Shown piece by piece: positions 1 to 8,884 of a DNA stretch of 64,000 nt. The notes under the pieces were generated by a model. The model was not told the origin of the DNA. It was given only the letters and a program-made list of their open reading frames with translations, and did not search any database. The number at the start of each line of letters is the position of its first letter. Position 1 is the first letter of the stretch. This stretch comes from Promicromonospora sp. AC04. Its GTDB lineage: Bacteria > Actinomycetota > Actinomycetes > Actinomycetales > Cellulomonadaceae. The DNA lies in NCBI RefSeq assembly GCF_003058225.1, contig NZ_QBUG01000009.1, positions 1-64,000 of the forward strand. The letters run 5' to 3'. The translations under genes and the position numbers were made by a program.

Positions 1-88
1 GGTCCCATTCCGAACCCGGAAGCTCAGCCCTACAGCGCCGATGGTACTGCCCTGGAGACGGGGTGGGAGAGTAGGACGCCGCCGGACA
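1..88 (+). rRNA. rrf: 5S ribosomal RNA, 3' part
   Basis: The sequence from GGTCCCATTCCGAACCCGGA through the GGGTGGGAGAGTAGGACGCC region matches the conserved 3' three-quarters of bacterial 5S rRNA, which forms the large-subunit central protuberance. The 5' end lies before the window. The 3' end is placed near position 88 by the closing GCCGGACA. A strong terminator follows directly, so this is the end of an rRNA operon. Confidence 0.95.
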
Positions 89-96
89 ACCATTGG

Positions 97-152
97 AAAG
101 AGGTCTTTCTTTCCTGACCAGTGATGGTCGGGAAAGGAAGGCCTCTTTTCTT
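97..152 (+). terminator. Terminator of the rRNA operon
   Basis: Two 24-nt arms (97-120 and 125-148) pair along their full length with a few G-U pairs around the loop GTGA, and a short T run follows. It begins nine bases after the 5S end, so it is the intrinsic terminator of the rRNA transcript. Confidence 0.9.
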
Positions 153-212
153 GTGCCCGAAACCGGTGAGCAGCCTGTCGACACCCCGGGCCGAAGAAGA
201 ACACCCCGGGCA

Positions 213-290
213 GAACCGAAAGTTGCGCGTCCCCCGGGGGCCGAACCGAATGTTGCACGCCCTCCGGGGGATCGGACCGAAGGTTGATGG
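213..290. repeat. Degenerate tandem repeat of about 31 bp, block A
   Basis: Three successive copies begin GAACCGAAAGTTG, GAACCGAATGTTG and GACCGAAGGTTG, with a CCCCGGGGG-type segment between them. Copy spacing is 30 and 32 bp. No plausible gene covers it. It fills the gap between the 5S terminator and gatC together with block B. Confidence 0.65.
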
Positions 291-320
291 TCCACACGGG
301 CGGCGATCGACGCGCGTCCT

Positions 321-457
321 GCGGCTCGGCCACTGCGACGACCGGCACGTTGCGGCTCGGCGTCTGCGACGGCCGGCAGGTTGCGGTTCGGCGACTGGGA
401 CGGCCGGCAGGTTGCGGATTGGCGTCCGCGACGACCGGTAGGTTGCGGTTCGGTACC
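321..457. repeat. Degenerate 31-bp tandem repeat, block B
   Basis: Four full copies of exactly 31 bp start at 321, 352, 383 and 414, followed by a partial copy at 445. Each begins GCGGNTNGG and ends GACCGG or GGCCGG plus NANGTT. Copies differ at several positions, so this is an old array. Open frames across it are simple products of the repeat and are not called as genes. Confidence 0.75.
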
Positions 458-561
458 GTCGGCGGAGAGCGTGTCCGAAGGGCCGAAGTGTTGCCGCACG
501 AGTTGCAGAGATTTCACATTGAACGCGCGGGTATCCGGGCGATCGAACGGCGTCCGGCGAC

Positions 562-575
562 TAGACTGGCGGCCA
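562..575 (+). promoter_or_regulatory. Probable leaderless promoter of gatCAB
   Basis: TAGACT (562-567) lies 7 nt before the gatC ATG and no Shine-Dalgarno sequence is present. This spacing puts the transcription start on or next to the start codon, as in leaderless actinobacterial genes. No convincing -35 box was found. Confidence 0.5.
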
Positions 576-871
576 TGTCCACCATCTCCCGTGACGAGGT
601 TGCGCGCGTGGCTGCGCTGGCACGGATCGACCTGCGACCGGACGAGGTTTCCCGCCTCGCCGGTGAGCTCGACGTGATCGTCGAGTCCATCGCTCGCGTC
701 AGCGAGGTCGCCACCGCAGACGTGCCTGCAACGAGCCACCCCCTCCCGCTGACGAACGTGTTCCGAGACGACGTGCCCGAGGCCGCTCTGCCGGTCCAGG
801 ACGTGCTGGCCGGTGCCCCGCAGCAGGAGAATGGACGGTTCGCCGTCCCGCAGATCCTTGGCGAAGAGTGA
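575..871 (+). CDS. gatC: Asp-tRNA(Asn)/Glu-tRNA(Gln) amidotransferase subunit GatC
   Basis: This 98-residue protein is the small subunit of the GatCAB complex, which amidates misacylated Glu-tRNA(Gln) and Asp-tRNA(Asn) in the cytoplasm. GatC wraps around GatA and stabilises it. The N-terminus ([17 protein letters not shown]) and the acidic end of the protein match the family, as does its length. The frame is open upstream, but that part runs over the tandem repeats; the ATG at 575 gives the normal length and follows a -10 box at leaderless spacing. gatA follows almost at once, with gatB overlapping it, so the three form one operon. Confidence 0.95.
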   Translation: MSTISRDEVARVAALARIDLRPDEVSRLAGELDVIVESIARVSEVATADVPATSHPLPLTNVFRDDVPEAALPVQDVLAGAPQQENGRFAVPQILGEE

Positions 872-887
872 GATGGGTACCAGCGAC

Positions 888-2414
888 ATGACGAACGACA
901 TCACCCGGCTCAGCGCGTCCGACCTTGCGTCCGCGCTGAGCAACAAGGACATCACCAGCGTCGAGGCCACCCAGGCACACCTGGACCGCATCGCCGCCGT
1001 CGACGGCGACCTGCATGCGTTCCTGCACGTCTCCTCCGACAAGGCGCTGGCGACGGCCGCCGAGGTCGACGCCAAGCGCGCCGCCGGCGAGGAGCTGCAC
1101 CCGCTCGCGGGCGTGCCCATCGCGGTCAAGGACGTCGTGGTGACCAAGGGCCTGCCCACCACTGCGGGGTCGAAGATCCTCAAGGACTGGATCCCGCCGT
1201 ACGACGCGACCCTCGTGGAGCGCATCAAGGCCGCGGGCCTGCCGATCCTCGGCAAGACCAACATGGACGAGTTCGCCATGGGCTCCTCGACGGAGCACTC
1301 GGCGTACGGCAACACCAAGAACCCGTGGGACCTCGACCGGATCCCCGGTGGGTCCGGCGGTGGCTCCGCCGCCGCGGTGGCCGGCTTCGAGGCGCCCCTG
1401 GCGATCGGCACCGACACCGGCGGTTCCATCCGCCAGCCCGGCGCCGTCACCGGCACCGTCGGCGTGAAGCCCACCTACGGTGGCGTCTCGCGCTACGGCC
1501 TGATCGCTATGGCGTCCTCGCTCGACCAGGCAGGCCCCGTGACCCGCACGGTGCTCGACGCCGCGCTGCTGCACGAGCTCATCGGCGGTCACGACCCGCA
1601 CGACTCGACGTCGATCAACGAGCCGGTGCCCGGCGTCGTCGCGGCCGCCCAGCAGGGCGCCAAGGGCGACCTGAAGGGCCTGCGCGTCGGCGTCGTCAAG
1701 GAGCTCTCCGGCGAGGGCTACCAGGCCGGCGTGTCCGCGCGGTTCGAGGAGTCGCTCGACCAGCTGCGCGCGCTCGGCGCCGAGATCGTCGAGGTCTCGT
1801 GCCCCAGCTTCACCTACGCGCTCGACGCGTACTACCTGATCATGCCTGCCGAGGCGTCCAGCAACCTGGCCAAGTTCGACGGCATGCGCTTCGGCCTGCG
1901 CGTCGAGCCGGCCGAGGGCCCGGTCACCGCGGAGCGCGTCATGGGCGCCACGCGCGGCGCCGGTTTCGGCGACGAGGTCAAGCGACGTGTCATCCTCGGC
2001 ACGTATGCCCTGTCCGCGGGTTACTACGACGCCTACTACGGCAGCGCGCAGAAGGTTCGCACGCTGATCCAGCGCGACTTCGCGGCCGCGTTCGAGCAGG
2101 CCGACGTGCTGGTCTCGCCCACGGCGCCGACCACGGCGTTCAAGTTCGGCGAGAAGCTCGACGACCCGCTGGCGATGTACCTCAACGACGTCGCGACCAT
2201 CCCCGCGAACCTCGCGGGCGTCCCCGGCATGTCGCTGCCGAACGGCCTGTCCGACGACGGCCTGCCCGTCGGCTTCCAGATCCTGGCCCCCGCCAAGGCG
2301 GACGACCGGCTGTACCGCGTGGGCGCTGCCCTCGAGGCGGCCCTCGAGTCCGGCTGGGGCGGCCCCCTCCTGAACAAGGCACCCGAACTCAAGACCACGG
2401 AGCTCGCCCGATGA
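888..2414 (+). CDS. gatA: Asp-tRNA(Asn)/Glu-tRNA(Gln) amidotransferase subunit GatA
   Basis: This is the 508-residue glutaminase subunit of GatCAB. It frees ammonia from glutamine and channels it to GatB. It belongs to the amidase-signature family, and the catalytic Lys-cisSer-Ser triad can be read as K81 (PIAVKD), S156 (PGGSGGGS) and S180 (DTGGSIRQ). Length is normal. The start is set so that the conserved [12 protein letters not shown] follows closely. An ATG at 873 in the same frame has a better Shine-Dalgarno (GAAGAG in the gatC tail) and would add five residues, so it remains possible. The stop overlaps the gatB ATG. Confidence 0.95.
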   Translation: MTNDITRLSASDLASALSNKDITSVEATQAHLDRIAAVDGDLHAFLHVSSDKALATAAEVDAKRAAGEELHPLAGVPIAVKDVVVTKGLPTTAGSKILKDWIPPYDATLVERIKAAGLPILGKTNMDEFAMGSSTEHSAYGNTKNPWDLDRIPGGSGGGSAAAVAGFEAPLAIGTDTGGSIRQPGAVTGTVGVKPTYGGVSRYGLIAMASSLDQAGPVTRTVLDAALLHELIGGHDPHDSTSINEPVPGVVAAAQQGAKGDLKGLRVGVVKELSGEGYQAGVSARFEESLDQLRALGAEIVEVSCPSFTYALDAYYLIMPAEASSNLAKFDGMRFGLRVEPAEGPVTAERVMGATRGAGFGDEVKRRVILGTYALSAGYYDAYYGSAQKVRTLIQRDFAAAFEQADVLVSPTAPTTAFKFGEKLDDPLAMYLNDVATIPANLAGVPGMSLPNGLSDDGLPVGFQILAPAKADDRLYRVGAALEAALESGWGGPLLNKAPELKTTELAR

Positions 2415-3931
2415 CCGCACCGTCGACCGCCACGGCCACCAGCCTGGTCGCCTACGAGGACGCCGTCCGCCGCTACGACCCGGTGCTGGGCATCGAGGTG
2501 CACGTGGAGCTCGGCACGCTCACCAAGATGTTCTGCGCGGCCGAGGTCGCGTACGGCGGCGAGCCCAACACCCAGGTGACCCCGGTCAGCCTCGGGCTGC
2601 CGGGTGCTCTGCCCGTGGTCAACGGCAAGGCCGTCGAGTACGCGATCCGCATCGGCCTCGCGCTCAACTGCAACATCGCCGAGAGCTGCCGGTTCGCCCG
2701 CAAGAACTACTTCTACCCGGACGTCCCGAAGAACTTCCAGACCTCGCAGTACGACGAGCCCATCGCGTACGACGGCTGGATCGACATCGAGCTCGACGAC
2801 GGCGAGGTGTTCCGCGTCGAGATCGAGCGGGCACACATGGAAGAGGACGCCGGCAAGAACACCCACGTGGGTGGCTCGACCGGCCGCATCCAGGGCGCCG
2901 AGTACTCGCTGGTGGACTACAACCGCGCCGGCATCCCGCTCGTGGAGATCGTGACACGGCCCATCGAGGGCGTCGGCGACCGGGCCCCCGAGGTGGCCCG
3001 GGCCTACGTGCAGACGCTGCGCGACATCTTCCGCTCGCTGGGGGTCTCCGAGGCCCGCATGGAGCGGGGCAACGTCCGCGCGGACGTGAACCTGTCGCTG
3101 CGGCCGACGCCCGAGTCGCCCCTGGGCACGCGCACCGAGACCAAGAACGTGAACTCGTTCCGCTCGGTCGAGCGCGCCGTCCGCTACGAGGTGTCCCGCC
3201 AGGCGGGCGTGCTCGACGCCGGCCTGCCGGTGATCCAGGAGACGCGCCACTTCCACGAGGAGGACGGCACCACGTCGTCGGGCCGCGTGAAGTCGGACGC
3301 CGAGGACTACCGCTACTTCCCCGAGCCCGACCTGGTGCCCGTGGCTCCGAGCCGCGAGTGGGTAGAGGAGATCCGGGCGACGCTCCCGGAGCTGCCGGTC
3401 GCGCGCCGCCGTCGGCTCCAGACGGAGTGGGGGTACGCCGACGCCGAGATGCGCGACGTCGTCAACGCGGGCGCCATCGAGCTCATCGAGGCGACCGTCG
3501 TCGCGGGCACGAGCGCCGCGGGCGCGCGCAAGTGGTGGATGGGCGAGCTGGCCCGGCGGGCCAACCAGGACGAGGTCACGCTCGAGGACCTCACGGTCAC
3601 CCCGGCGCAGATCGCGCAGCTGCAGGGCCTCGTGGAGTCGGGCCGGATCAACGACAAGCTCGCCCGCCAGGTGCTCGACGGCGTGCTCGCCGGAGAGGGC
3701 GACCCGGAGGCGGTAGTCGTGGCTCGCGGCCTGGAGATCGTGTCCGACGACGGCCCGCTGCTCGCCGCCATCGACGACGCGCTCGCCGCTCAGCCCGACA
3801 TCGTCGAGAAGGTCCGTGGTGGCAACCAGGGGCCGGTCGGCGCGATCATCGGCGCCGTCATGAAGGCGACCAGGGGCCAGGCCGACGCGAAGCGGGTCCG
3901 GGAGCTGGTGCTGGATCGGATCGGCTCGTGA
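2411..3931 (+). CDS. gatB: Asp-tRNA(Asn)/Glu-tRNA(Gln) amidotransferase subunit GatB
   Basis: This 506-residue subunit binds the misacylated tRNA, activates its Glu or Asp side chain with ATP, and completes amidation with ammonia from GatA. The N-terminal catalytic cradle shows [12 protein letters not shown] and the [19 protein letters not shown] region. The C-terminal helical and YqeY-like tail (about residues 350-506) binds tRNA and ends with [12 protein letters not shown]. The frame is open far upstream, but the ATG at 2411 overlaps the gatA stop (ATGA) and gives the family length, so translational coupling is likely. Confidence 0.96.
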   Translation: MTAPSTATATSLVAYEDAVRRYDPVLGIEVHVELGTLTKMFCAAEVAYGGEPNTQVTPVSLGLPGALPVVNGKAVEYAIRIGLALNCNIAESCRFARKNYFYPDVPKNFQTSQYDEPIAYDGWIDIELDDGEVFRVEIERAHMEEDAGKNTHVGGSTGRIQGAEYSLVDYNRAGIPLVEIVTRPIEGVGDRAPEVARAYVQTLRDIFRSLGVSEARMERGNVRADVNLSLRPTPESPLGTRTETKNVNSFRSVERAVRYEVSRQAGVLDAGLPVIQETRHFHEEDGTTSSGRVKSDAEDYRYFPEPDLVPVAPSREWVEEIRATLPELPVARRRRLQTEWGYADAEMRDVVNAGAIELIEATVVAGTSAAGARKWWMGELARRANQDEVTLEDLTVTPAQIAQLQGLVESGRINDKLARQVLDGVLAGEGDPEAVVVARGLEIVSDDGPLLAAIDDALAAQPDIVEKVRGGNQGPVGAIIGAVMKATRGQADAKRVRELVLDRIGS

Positions 3932-3955
3932 GGCTCGGCTCATGAGGCCAGGCAG

Positions 3956-4543
3956 GTGACCCGCGGACCCCTCCTGCACGGCGAGATGATGCGGTTGCGG
4001 CCCATCGAGGCGCGCGACGCGGAACGCCTGTGGGAGGCAGTCCAGGATCCGGAGGGGACCCGTCTGACGGGGACCACCGCTGTCTTCACGCGCGACCAGA
4101 TCGACGAGTGGGCGAGCACGGTCAGCGACCGGCCCGGCCGTTTCGACTGGGCGATCTGCCCCGCTGCCATGCGGGAGGGCAAGCCGATCAGTGACGAGAT
4201 GATCGGTGAGATCGTCCTCAACGACCTCGACGAGGACGTCCGCTCGGCGAACCTGCGGCTCCAGCTGCTGCCCAACTACCGGGGCCGCGGGTACGGCCGG
4301 GAGGCCATCCTCGAGGTCTTGCGGTTCGCGTTCGACGGCGTCGACGACGAGCCCGGGCCGCACCTGCACCGGGTGAGCCTCGACGTGCTCAGCATCAACC
4401 CGCGTGCCCAGGCCCTGTACGAGTCGCTCGGCTTCCGTGAGGAGGGCCGCCTGCGGGACATCTACCGCGACGGCGACGCCTGGGCCGACGCCATAGTGAT
4501 GAGCATCCTCGAGGACGAGTACCGAGCGACGCTGCGGACCTAG
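3956..4543 (+). CDS. GNAT-family N-acetyltransferase, RimJ/RimL type
   Basis: A 195-residue acetyl-CoA-dependent transferase. The pattern LRPIEARDAERLWEAV near the N-terminus, the acetyl-CoA loop region (QLLPNYRGRGYGREAI, with R-G-R-G-Y-G) and the late ALYESLGFREEGRLRD are typical of RimJ/RimL enzymes that acetylate protein N-termini or small amines. The substrate cannot be read from sequence. The GTG at 3956 follows a weak AGGCAG; an in-frame ATG at 3986 is an alternative. It sits 24 bp after gatB and may be read through from that operon. Confidence 0.8.
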   Translation: MTRGPLLHGEMMRLRPIEARDAERLWEAVQDPEGTRLTGTTAVFTRDQIDEWASTVSDRPGRFDWAICPAAMREGKPISDEMIGEIVLNDLDEDVRSANLRLQLLPNYRGRGYGREAILEVLRFAFDGVDDEPGPHLHRVSLDVLSINPRAQALYESLGFREEGRLRDIYRDGDAWADAIVMSILEDEYRATLRT

Positions 4544-4591
4544 ATCACACGGTTGCCGGCGGGCGGAGGCGGGCGCGGCCCTGCAAAACAC

Positions 4592-4621
4592 CTTCGGGTT
4601 TTCGTCCGTCGGCACCCGAAG
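4592..4621. other. Small stem-loop upstream of the beta-strand-repeat gene
   Basis: CTTCGGGT (4592-4599) pairs perfectly with ACCCGAAG (4614-4621). It has no T tract. It could end the upstream transcript or simply belong to the promoter region, because it directly abuts the operator at 4621. Confidence 0.3.
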
Positions 4622-4634
4622 TGAGCGCTAACAT
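4621..4634 (+). promoter_or_regulatory. LacI-type operator overlapping a leaderless -10 box
   Basis: GTGAGCGCTAAC (4621-4632) is a near-perfect palindrome of the form GTNAGCGCTNAC, close to the GTTAGCGCTAAC type bound by LacI-family sugar regulators in actinobacteria. A -10 candidate, TAACAT (4629-4634), overlaps it and lies 6 nt before the ATG at 4641. The arrangement suggests direct repression by a LacI-family protein. No such regulator is encoded in this window. Confidence 0.5.
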
Positions 4635-4640
4635 CCCTCC

Positions 4641-6968
4641 ATGCCGCACCTGTCGTCCCGTCTGCCCCTGCGGCTGCTCGCCGTGGTCGCGCTGACGTTC
4701 GCCACCGTCCTGCCTGCCGGGATGCCGGCCCAGGCGGCAACGGACATCACCGAGAGGGTCCGGGCGAACGAGAACATCGAGCTGGCGGGTGACGCCGTCA
4801 TCACGCTCGGTGACGGCGAGGAGGTCGTCTACGGCGGCGTGTTCTCCGGCGTCGGCACCCTGACCGTCCGCGGGCGAGGCAAGCTCGTGCTGACGGCGGA
4901 CAGTGACTTCCAGATCCCCGAGGACCGTCAGCGACAGCGCATGGAGATCCTGGGCATCCCGGGGCACCCCTCCATCACGATGCGCGACCCCGATCCTCCG
5001 GCCGTCACGGTCGAGGCCGGCGCGACGCTCCAGTACGGTGACGGCGCCGGCTCGACGGGGCGCGTCGGCCACTACCCGTACGACTACCCGAACTTCGCCT
5101 GGAACGCGCTCAACCACCACGTCGACGGCACGCTCGTCGTCGCCGTCAGCGGTGCGCTGTACCACCCGGGGATCCTCAGCGGTGGCGGTGTGCTGAACCA
5201 GCCGCGGTTCATCTGGGACGGCGTCGACCTGGCCGGGGACCACACTTTCTCGGGCACCATCGTCAACGGGACCGGAGTGCATGTCGGCCGGCGGGAGTAC
5301 CTGACGTCCCTCCCCAACCTCGCGAAGCTGGTCAACTACGGCTCGTTCATGGTGGACACCCCGCACGCCTACGACACCGTCCTGGGGTTCGACATCTTCT
5401 CCCGCGAGTGGGGCAACGACATCAACTTCTACGGCGCCCCCGACGGCAGCCGGGTCATCATGTCGGGCGTCTACTCCTGGAGCGACCAGGGTTCGGAGAC
5501 GGACCCTTCGCTGTCGGACCCCGACCTGAACTACCGGGCGGTCCCCAAGAACATCAACAAGCGCGGCGTGAACATCCAGGGCGCGATCGTCCAGTGGGGC
5601 GACGGCACCCACAACCGGTTCTTCCTGCCCGGCACCCGCGAGACCATCTACATCAACCTGTACACGCGCCGCGCGCGCGGGCACCTCATCTTCGACTACA
5701 ACGGACCGGTCACCCTGGGCGCGCCCATCTCCGGGGGGCAGTACCACGACACGATGGCCGCCGTGGCGCAGGGGGACGTCACCATCGCCGGCACGCCGGG
5801 GAACGACGTCACCTTCGCTGACCAGCAGAACTACGAAGGCACCACAACCATCGAGAACGGGGCGACCCTGCGGCTCGGCAGCGGCAGCCCGGGCCAGGAC
5901 TCCTGGCTGATCACCGGCACGGCGGGCGCCAAGATCGTCGACGACGGCGTGCTCGTCGTCAGCAACGCCGAGCAGGCCATCGAGCTCTCCGGGGTCACGG
6001 GTGCGGGCTCCTTCCAGCAGGCGGGTCCGGCGTCGGTGACGTTCACGGGTGACATCGCCTACACGGGGCCGACGACGGTGTCGAGCGGGGAGCTCGTCCT
6101 CGCCGGCGGAAGCATCGCGTCGTCCGCGGGCCTCGACCTGTCGAGACCTGGCGCGGCGCTCGACGTGACCGCCGCCGAGGACCAGACCGTGCACAACCTC
6201 CGCGGCGTCAAGGGAAGCGCCCTCCGCCTCGGCGCCGCCGGGCTGATCGTCGCCAGCACCGAGAACACCACCTACGCCGGCAAGGTCGAGGGAGCGGGCG
6301 GCCTGGTAAAGGCCGGGGCCGCCACGCTGACCTACTCCGGCACGAGCACCGCCCAGGCCCCCTGGGCCGTCACGGACGGGACGCTCGTGCTCGCGGACGC
6401 GAAGCTCGCCGGGGGCCTCGTCGTCGGCAGATCGCTCGGAGTCGCCGGAGCATCCGCGGTGGGCGGCAACCTGACCCTTCGGCGTACCTCCACCCTCCAG
6501 GTGGGCACGGGCGCCGCGCTGACGGTCGCCGGCGACGTCGAGCTGGGCGGCAGGCTCACGATCCGCCACAAGGACGGCGCTCGCCTTCCCCGCGAGCTCG
6601 CCGTCGTCACGTCCGGCGGAAAGATCACCGGGACGTTCGCCGGCCTCGCCGACGGAGACCGGCTCGACATCGGTGGCACTGCCTACGAGATCAGCTACGC
6701 GGCCGACCGGGTCCTGCTCACGGTCCCGGCGCCGTCCGCGGGTCCGAGCGCGGATGCCCAGCCCGAGAACGCCGCCGGCCCCACCGCTCCAGGGGCCAGC
6801 GCTTCGCCCGTCGTCGCCATCCTTCTCGGCTCGGCCGCCGTGCTCGTCCTGGGCGCGACCGTCTTCGTCGTCGTCCGTCGACGCCGCAGGCCCCTGACCC
6901 CGCGCCACGCCCAGTCCGCCATGATCACGCACGAACAGACCTCGTCCGACCAACCAGACGTCAGGTAG
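4641..6968 (+). CDS. Secreted, membrane-anchored protein with autotransporter-associated beta-strand repeats
   Basis: A 775-residue surface protein of unknown substrate. Residues 1-32 are a Sec signal peptide ending PAQAA. The long body is Gly/Thr/Val-rich. Around residues 395-500 it carries passenger-type repeats (GTTTIENGATLRLGSGS, GPTTVSSGELVLAGGS) like those of beta-helical passenger domains. Near 705-730 there is a Pro/Ser/Ala linker, then one membrane helix (VVAILLGSAAVLVLGATVFVV) and a basic cytoplasmic tail (RRRRR). There is no LPXTG motif and no outer-membrane barrel, so it is held by the helix. The sugar-type operator before it suggests carbohydrate-linked expression. A right-handed beta-helix polysaccharide lyase or adhesin is possible, but I see no catalytic motif. 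Confidence 0.7.
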   Translation: MPHLSSRLPLRLLAVVALTFATVLPAGMPAQAATDITERVRANENIELAGDAVITLGDGEEVVYGGVFSGVGTLTVRGRGKLVLTADSDFQIPEDRQRQRMEILGIPGHPSITMRDPDPPAVTVEAGATLQYGDGAGSTGRVGHYPYDYPNFAWNALNHHVDGTLVVAVSGALYHPGILSGGGVLNQPRFIWDGVDLAGDHTFSGTIVNGTGVHVGRREYLTSLPNLAKLVNYGSFMVDTPHAYDTVLGFDIFSREWGNDINFYGAPDGSRVIMSGVYSWSDQGSETDPSLSDPDLNYRAVPKNINKRGVNIQGAIVQWGDGTHNRFFLPGTRETIYINLYTRRARGHLIFDYNGPVTLGAPISGGQYHDTMAAVAQGDVTIAGTPGNDVTFADQQNYEGTTTIENGATLRLGSGSPGQDSWLITGTAGAKIVDDGVLVVSNAEQAIELSGVTGAGSFQQAGPASVTFTGDIAYTGPTTVSSGELVLAGGSIASSAGLDLSRPGAALDVTAAEDQTVHNLRGVKGSALRLGAAGLIVASTENTTYAGKVEGAGGLVKAGAATLTYSGTSTAQAPWAVTDGTLVLADAKLAGGLVVGRSLGVAGASAVGGNLTLRRTSTLQVGTGAALTVAGDVELGGRLTIRHKDGARLPRELAVVTSGGKITGTFAGLADGDRLDIGGTAYEISYAADRVLLTVPAPSAGPSADAQPENAAGPTAPGASASPVVAILLGSAAVLVLGATVFVVVRRRRRPLTPRHAQSAMITHEQTSSDQPDVR

Positions 6969-7040
6969 TTCAACCCGCTGCCCCTGCTCCAAGTTCCGCG
7001 GGTGGTTCGAGCGGCGAGCACGCCGTCGAGGGACCGGGTG

Positions 7041-8069
7041 TCACGCCGTCGAGATCATGACCTTCCCCGATGTGTCGGCGCCGGCGGCCGTGAAGGCCTC
7101 CGCGACGTCGTCGAGCCCGTAGGTGGCCGACACGATCTCGTCGACGGGAAGCCCGCCCGCCACGGCGATGGCGAGGGACGTGACGATGTCCTCCTCGGTG
7201 TACGCCGCGCAGCCCTGCACGCGCAGCTCCCAGTCCTGGATCAGCGGGAGGTTGACCGCGCCCGGCCGAGGGGGCACACCGACGACCAGGAGCGTTCCGG
7301 CCCGGCGCAGCAGTCCGACCGCCTGGTCGAGGGACCGGTCGTTCGCCACGCAGTCGAAGACGACGTCGGCCGGTCCGCCCAGCAGGTCGCGGACGTCGTG
7401 GGCCAGCCAGCCGGCCGTCGCGAGGACCCCACCGGCCGCACCGACGCGCACCGCGCGGTCGAGCTTGCTCTGCTCCATGTCCGTCACGACCACGGCGGAA
7501 GCACCGGCGTGCAGCGCGGCGACGACGCAGAGCAGGCCTATCGTCCCGGCTCCGAGGACGACCACCCGCGCCCCGCGGAGGTCGCCGGCGATCCGGGCGG
7601 CGTGCACGGGAGTCGCCAGGCACTCGACCAGCGCCGCCGCTTCGTCGTCCAGGACGTCCGGGACGGGGTAGAGATTGCCCGCGGGTGCGACGAACCAGCC
7701 GGCCATCGCGCCGGGGAGCGCACCGGAGGGGTCGCAGCCGACCCAGGCGAGAGTCTCGCAGGCGTTGGTGCGGCCCGCCCGGCAGTTGAGGCAGGTGCCG
7801 CAGGCCACGTTCGGCTTGAGCAGCACCCGTTGCCCGGCATGCACTGCGCCGTCGACACCCGGCCCTGTCGACACGACCGCGCCGGTCGCCTCGTGACCCG
7901 GCACGTAGGGGCCGGTCAGGAAGGGGTGACGGCCTGCGAGGGCGTGCGTGTCGGATCCGCAGATCCCGACCAGGGTGCTGCGTACCAGCACCTCGCCCGC
8001 GCCCGGGACCGGGATCGCGGCCTCTTCCAGCCGGGCGCCCACCCCGGGCTCGACGACGACGCGGCGCAT
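7041..8069 (-). CDS. Zinc-dependent alcohol/polyol dehydrogenase (MDR family)
   Basis: A 342-residue medium-chain dehydrogenase of the sorbitol/threonine dehydrogenase type. The catalytic zinc motif is visible as CGSDTHALAG followed by GHEATGAV. The structural zinc site has the spaced cysteines CGTCLNCRAGRTNAC, and the NAD-binding Rossmann loop is VVLGAGTIGLL. It probably oxidises a polyol or sugar to a keto compound. It is the last gene of the import operon, so its substrate is probably what the transporter brings in. The ATG at 8069 lies 2 nt after the permease stop; a GTG at 8075 overlapping that stop is an equally good start. Confidence 0.85.
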   Translation of the reverse strand: MRRVVVEPGVGARLEEAAIPVPGAGEVLVRSTLVGICGSDTHALAGRHPFLTGPYVPGHEATGAVVSTGPGVDGAVHAGQRVLLKPNVACGTCLNCRAGRTNACETLAWVGCDPSGALPGAMAGWFVAPAGNLYPVPDVLDDEAAALVECLATPVHAARIAGDLRGARVVVLGAGTIGLLCVVAALHAGASAVVVTDMEQSKLDRAVRVGAAGGVLATAGWLAHDVRDLLGGPADVVFDCVANDRSLDQAVGLLRRAGTLLVVGVPPRPGAVNLPLIQDWELRVQGCAAYTEEDIVTSLAIAVAGGLPVDEIVSATYGLDDVAEAFTAAGADTSGKVMISTA

Positions 8070-8071
8070 CG

Positions 8072-8884
8072 TCACTTGACCGCCCCCATGGCCAGGCCGC
8101 GGACCAGCTGCTTCTGGGCGAGCCAGCCGGCGAGCACGACCGGCAGGACGGCGAGGCTCGATGCGGCCGACAGGATGGCGAGGAACTGTCCGCGGCCGGA
8201 GACGAAGCCGGCCAGGAACGGCGGTACGGTCCGGGCGTCGACGGTCGTGAGGATGGTGGCGAGGAAGTACTCGTTCCACGCGAAGATGAAGCAGATCAGC
8301 GCCACGGCCGCGATGCCGGGCAGCACGATGGGCAGGACCACTCGCGCGAGCTCGGCACGGAGGTTGGCGCCGTCCAGGCGCGCGGCCTCGACGATCTCTT
8401 CGGGCACCTCGCTGAAGAAGGAGCGCATCATCCATACGGCGATGGGCAGGTTCATCGCGGCGTAGAGCAGCAGCATCACGTTGATGTTGTCCAGGGCTCC
8501 GATGGTCTTCAGGATGATGAAGATCGGCAGGATGGAGGCTGCGGCGGGCAGGAAGCGGGTCGAGATGAAGAAGAACAGCACGTCCCGGACCTTGACGATC
8601 GGCCGGATGCTCAGCCCGTAGGCCACCGGGATGGCCAGTGCGAGCACCAGCGCTGTCGATCCGAGGCTCGCGATGAACGAGCTGATGAGGTAGTCCCCGA
8701 TGCCTTCGTCGATCACGGCCTGGAACTGGTCCAGGCTGAGGGCGGCGTCGAATCGCGGGGGGATTGCAGCGGCGTCGTTCTCCGACTTGAGGGCCGTGTA
8801 CACCATCCAGGCGACCGGGAAGAAGAAGAGCAGCACCACCAGCCACGTGAGGCCGGTCACCAGACTTTCCTTGAAGACCCGCAT
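8072..8884 (-). CDS. Carbohydrate ABC transporter permease, MalG type
   Basis: A 270-residue inner-membrane permease with six predicted helices, the first within LTWLVVLLFFFPVAWMVYTAL. The EAA loop that docks the ATPase is clear (EAARLDGANLRAELARVVLPIVLPG region, near residue 170). It forms the channel with the upstream MalF-type subunit and receives substrate from the lipoprotein at 9970-11307. The ATG overlaps the upstream stop (ATGA). No ATPase gene lies in this operon, so a shared MsiK-type ATPase elsewhere in the genome is likely. Confidence 0.9.
   Translation of the reverse strand: MRVFKESLVTGLTWLVVLLFFFPVAWMVYTALKSENDAAAIPPRFDAALSLDQFQAVIDEGIGDYLISSFIASLGSTALVLALAIPVAYGLSIRPIVKVRDVLFFFISTRFLPAAASILPIFIILKTIGALDNINVMLLLYAAMNLPIAVWMMRSFFSEVPEEIVEAARLDGANLRAELARVVLPIVLPGIAAVALICFIFAWNEYFLATILTTVDARTVPPFLAGFVSGRGQFLAILSAASSLAVLPVVLAGWLAQKQLVRGLAMGAVK

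Noticed and set aside
213-457. Possible CRISPR array
   Set aside because: Units are directly adjacent with no unique spacers, and copies are degenerate; no cas genes are nearby.
284-574. N-terminal extension of gatC through the tandem repeat
   Set aside because: The added 97 residues are repeat translation and double the normal GatC length.
1325-2410. N-terminal extension of gatB through most of gatA
   Set aside because: The frame is open by base composition only; the ATGA overlap at 2411 and family length define the start.
699-2420. Long open frame on the minus strand opposite gatA
   Set aside because: It mirrors gatA in the opposite frame, which is expected in DNA with strong third-position GC. 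The product is an unstructured Arg/Gly/Val-rich sequence with no known fold, while gatA is certain.
2036-6992. Two very long minus-strand frames (859 and 815 codons) opposite gatB, the GNAT gene and the surface-protein gene
   Set aside because: Their compositions are typical antisense shadows (His/Val/Arg/Asp rich), and they overlap well-supported genes along their whole length.
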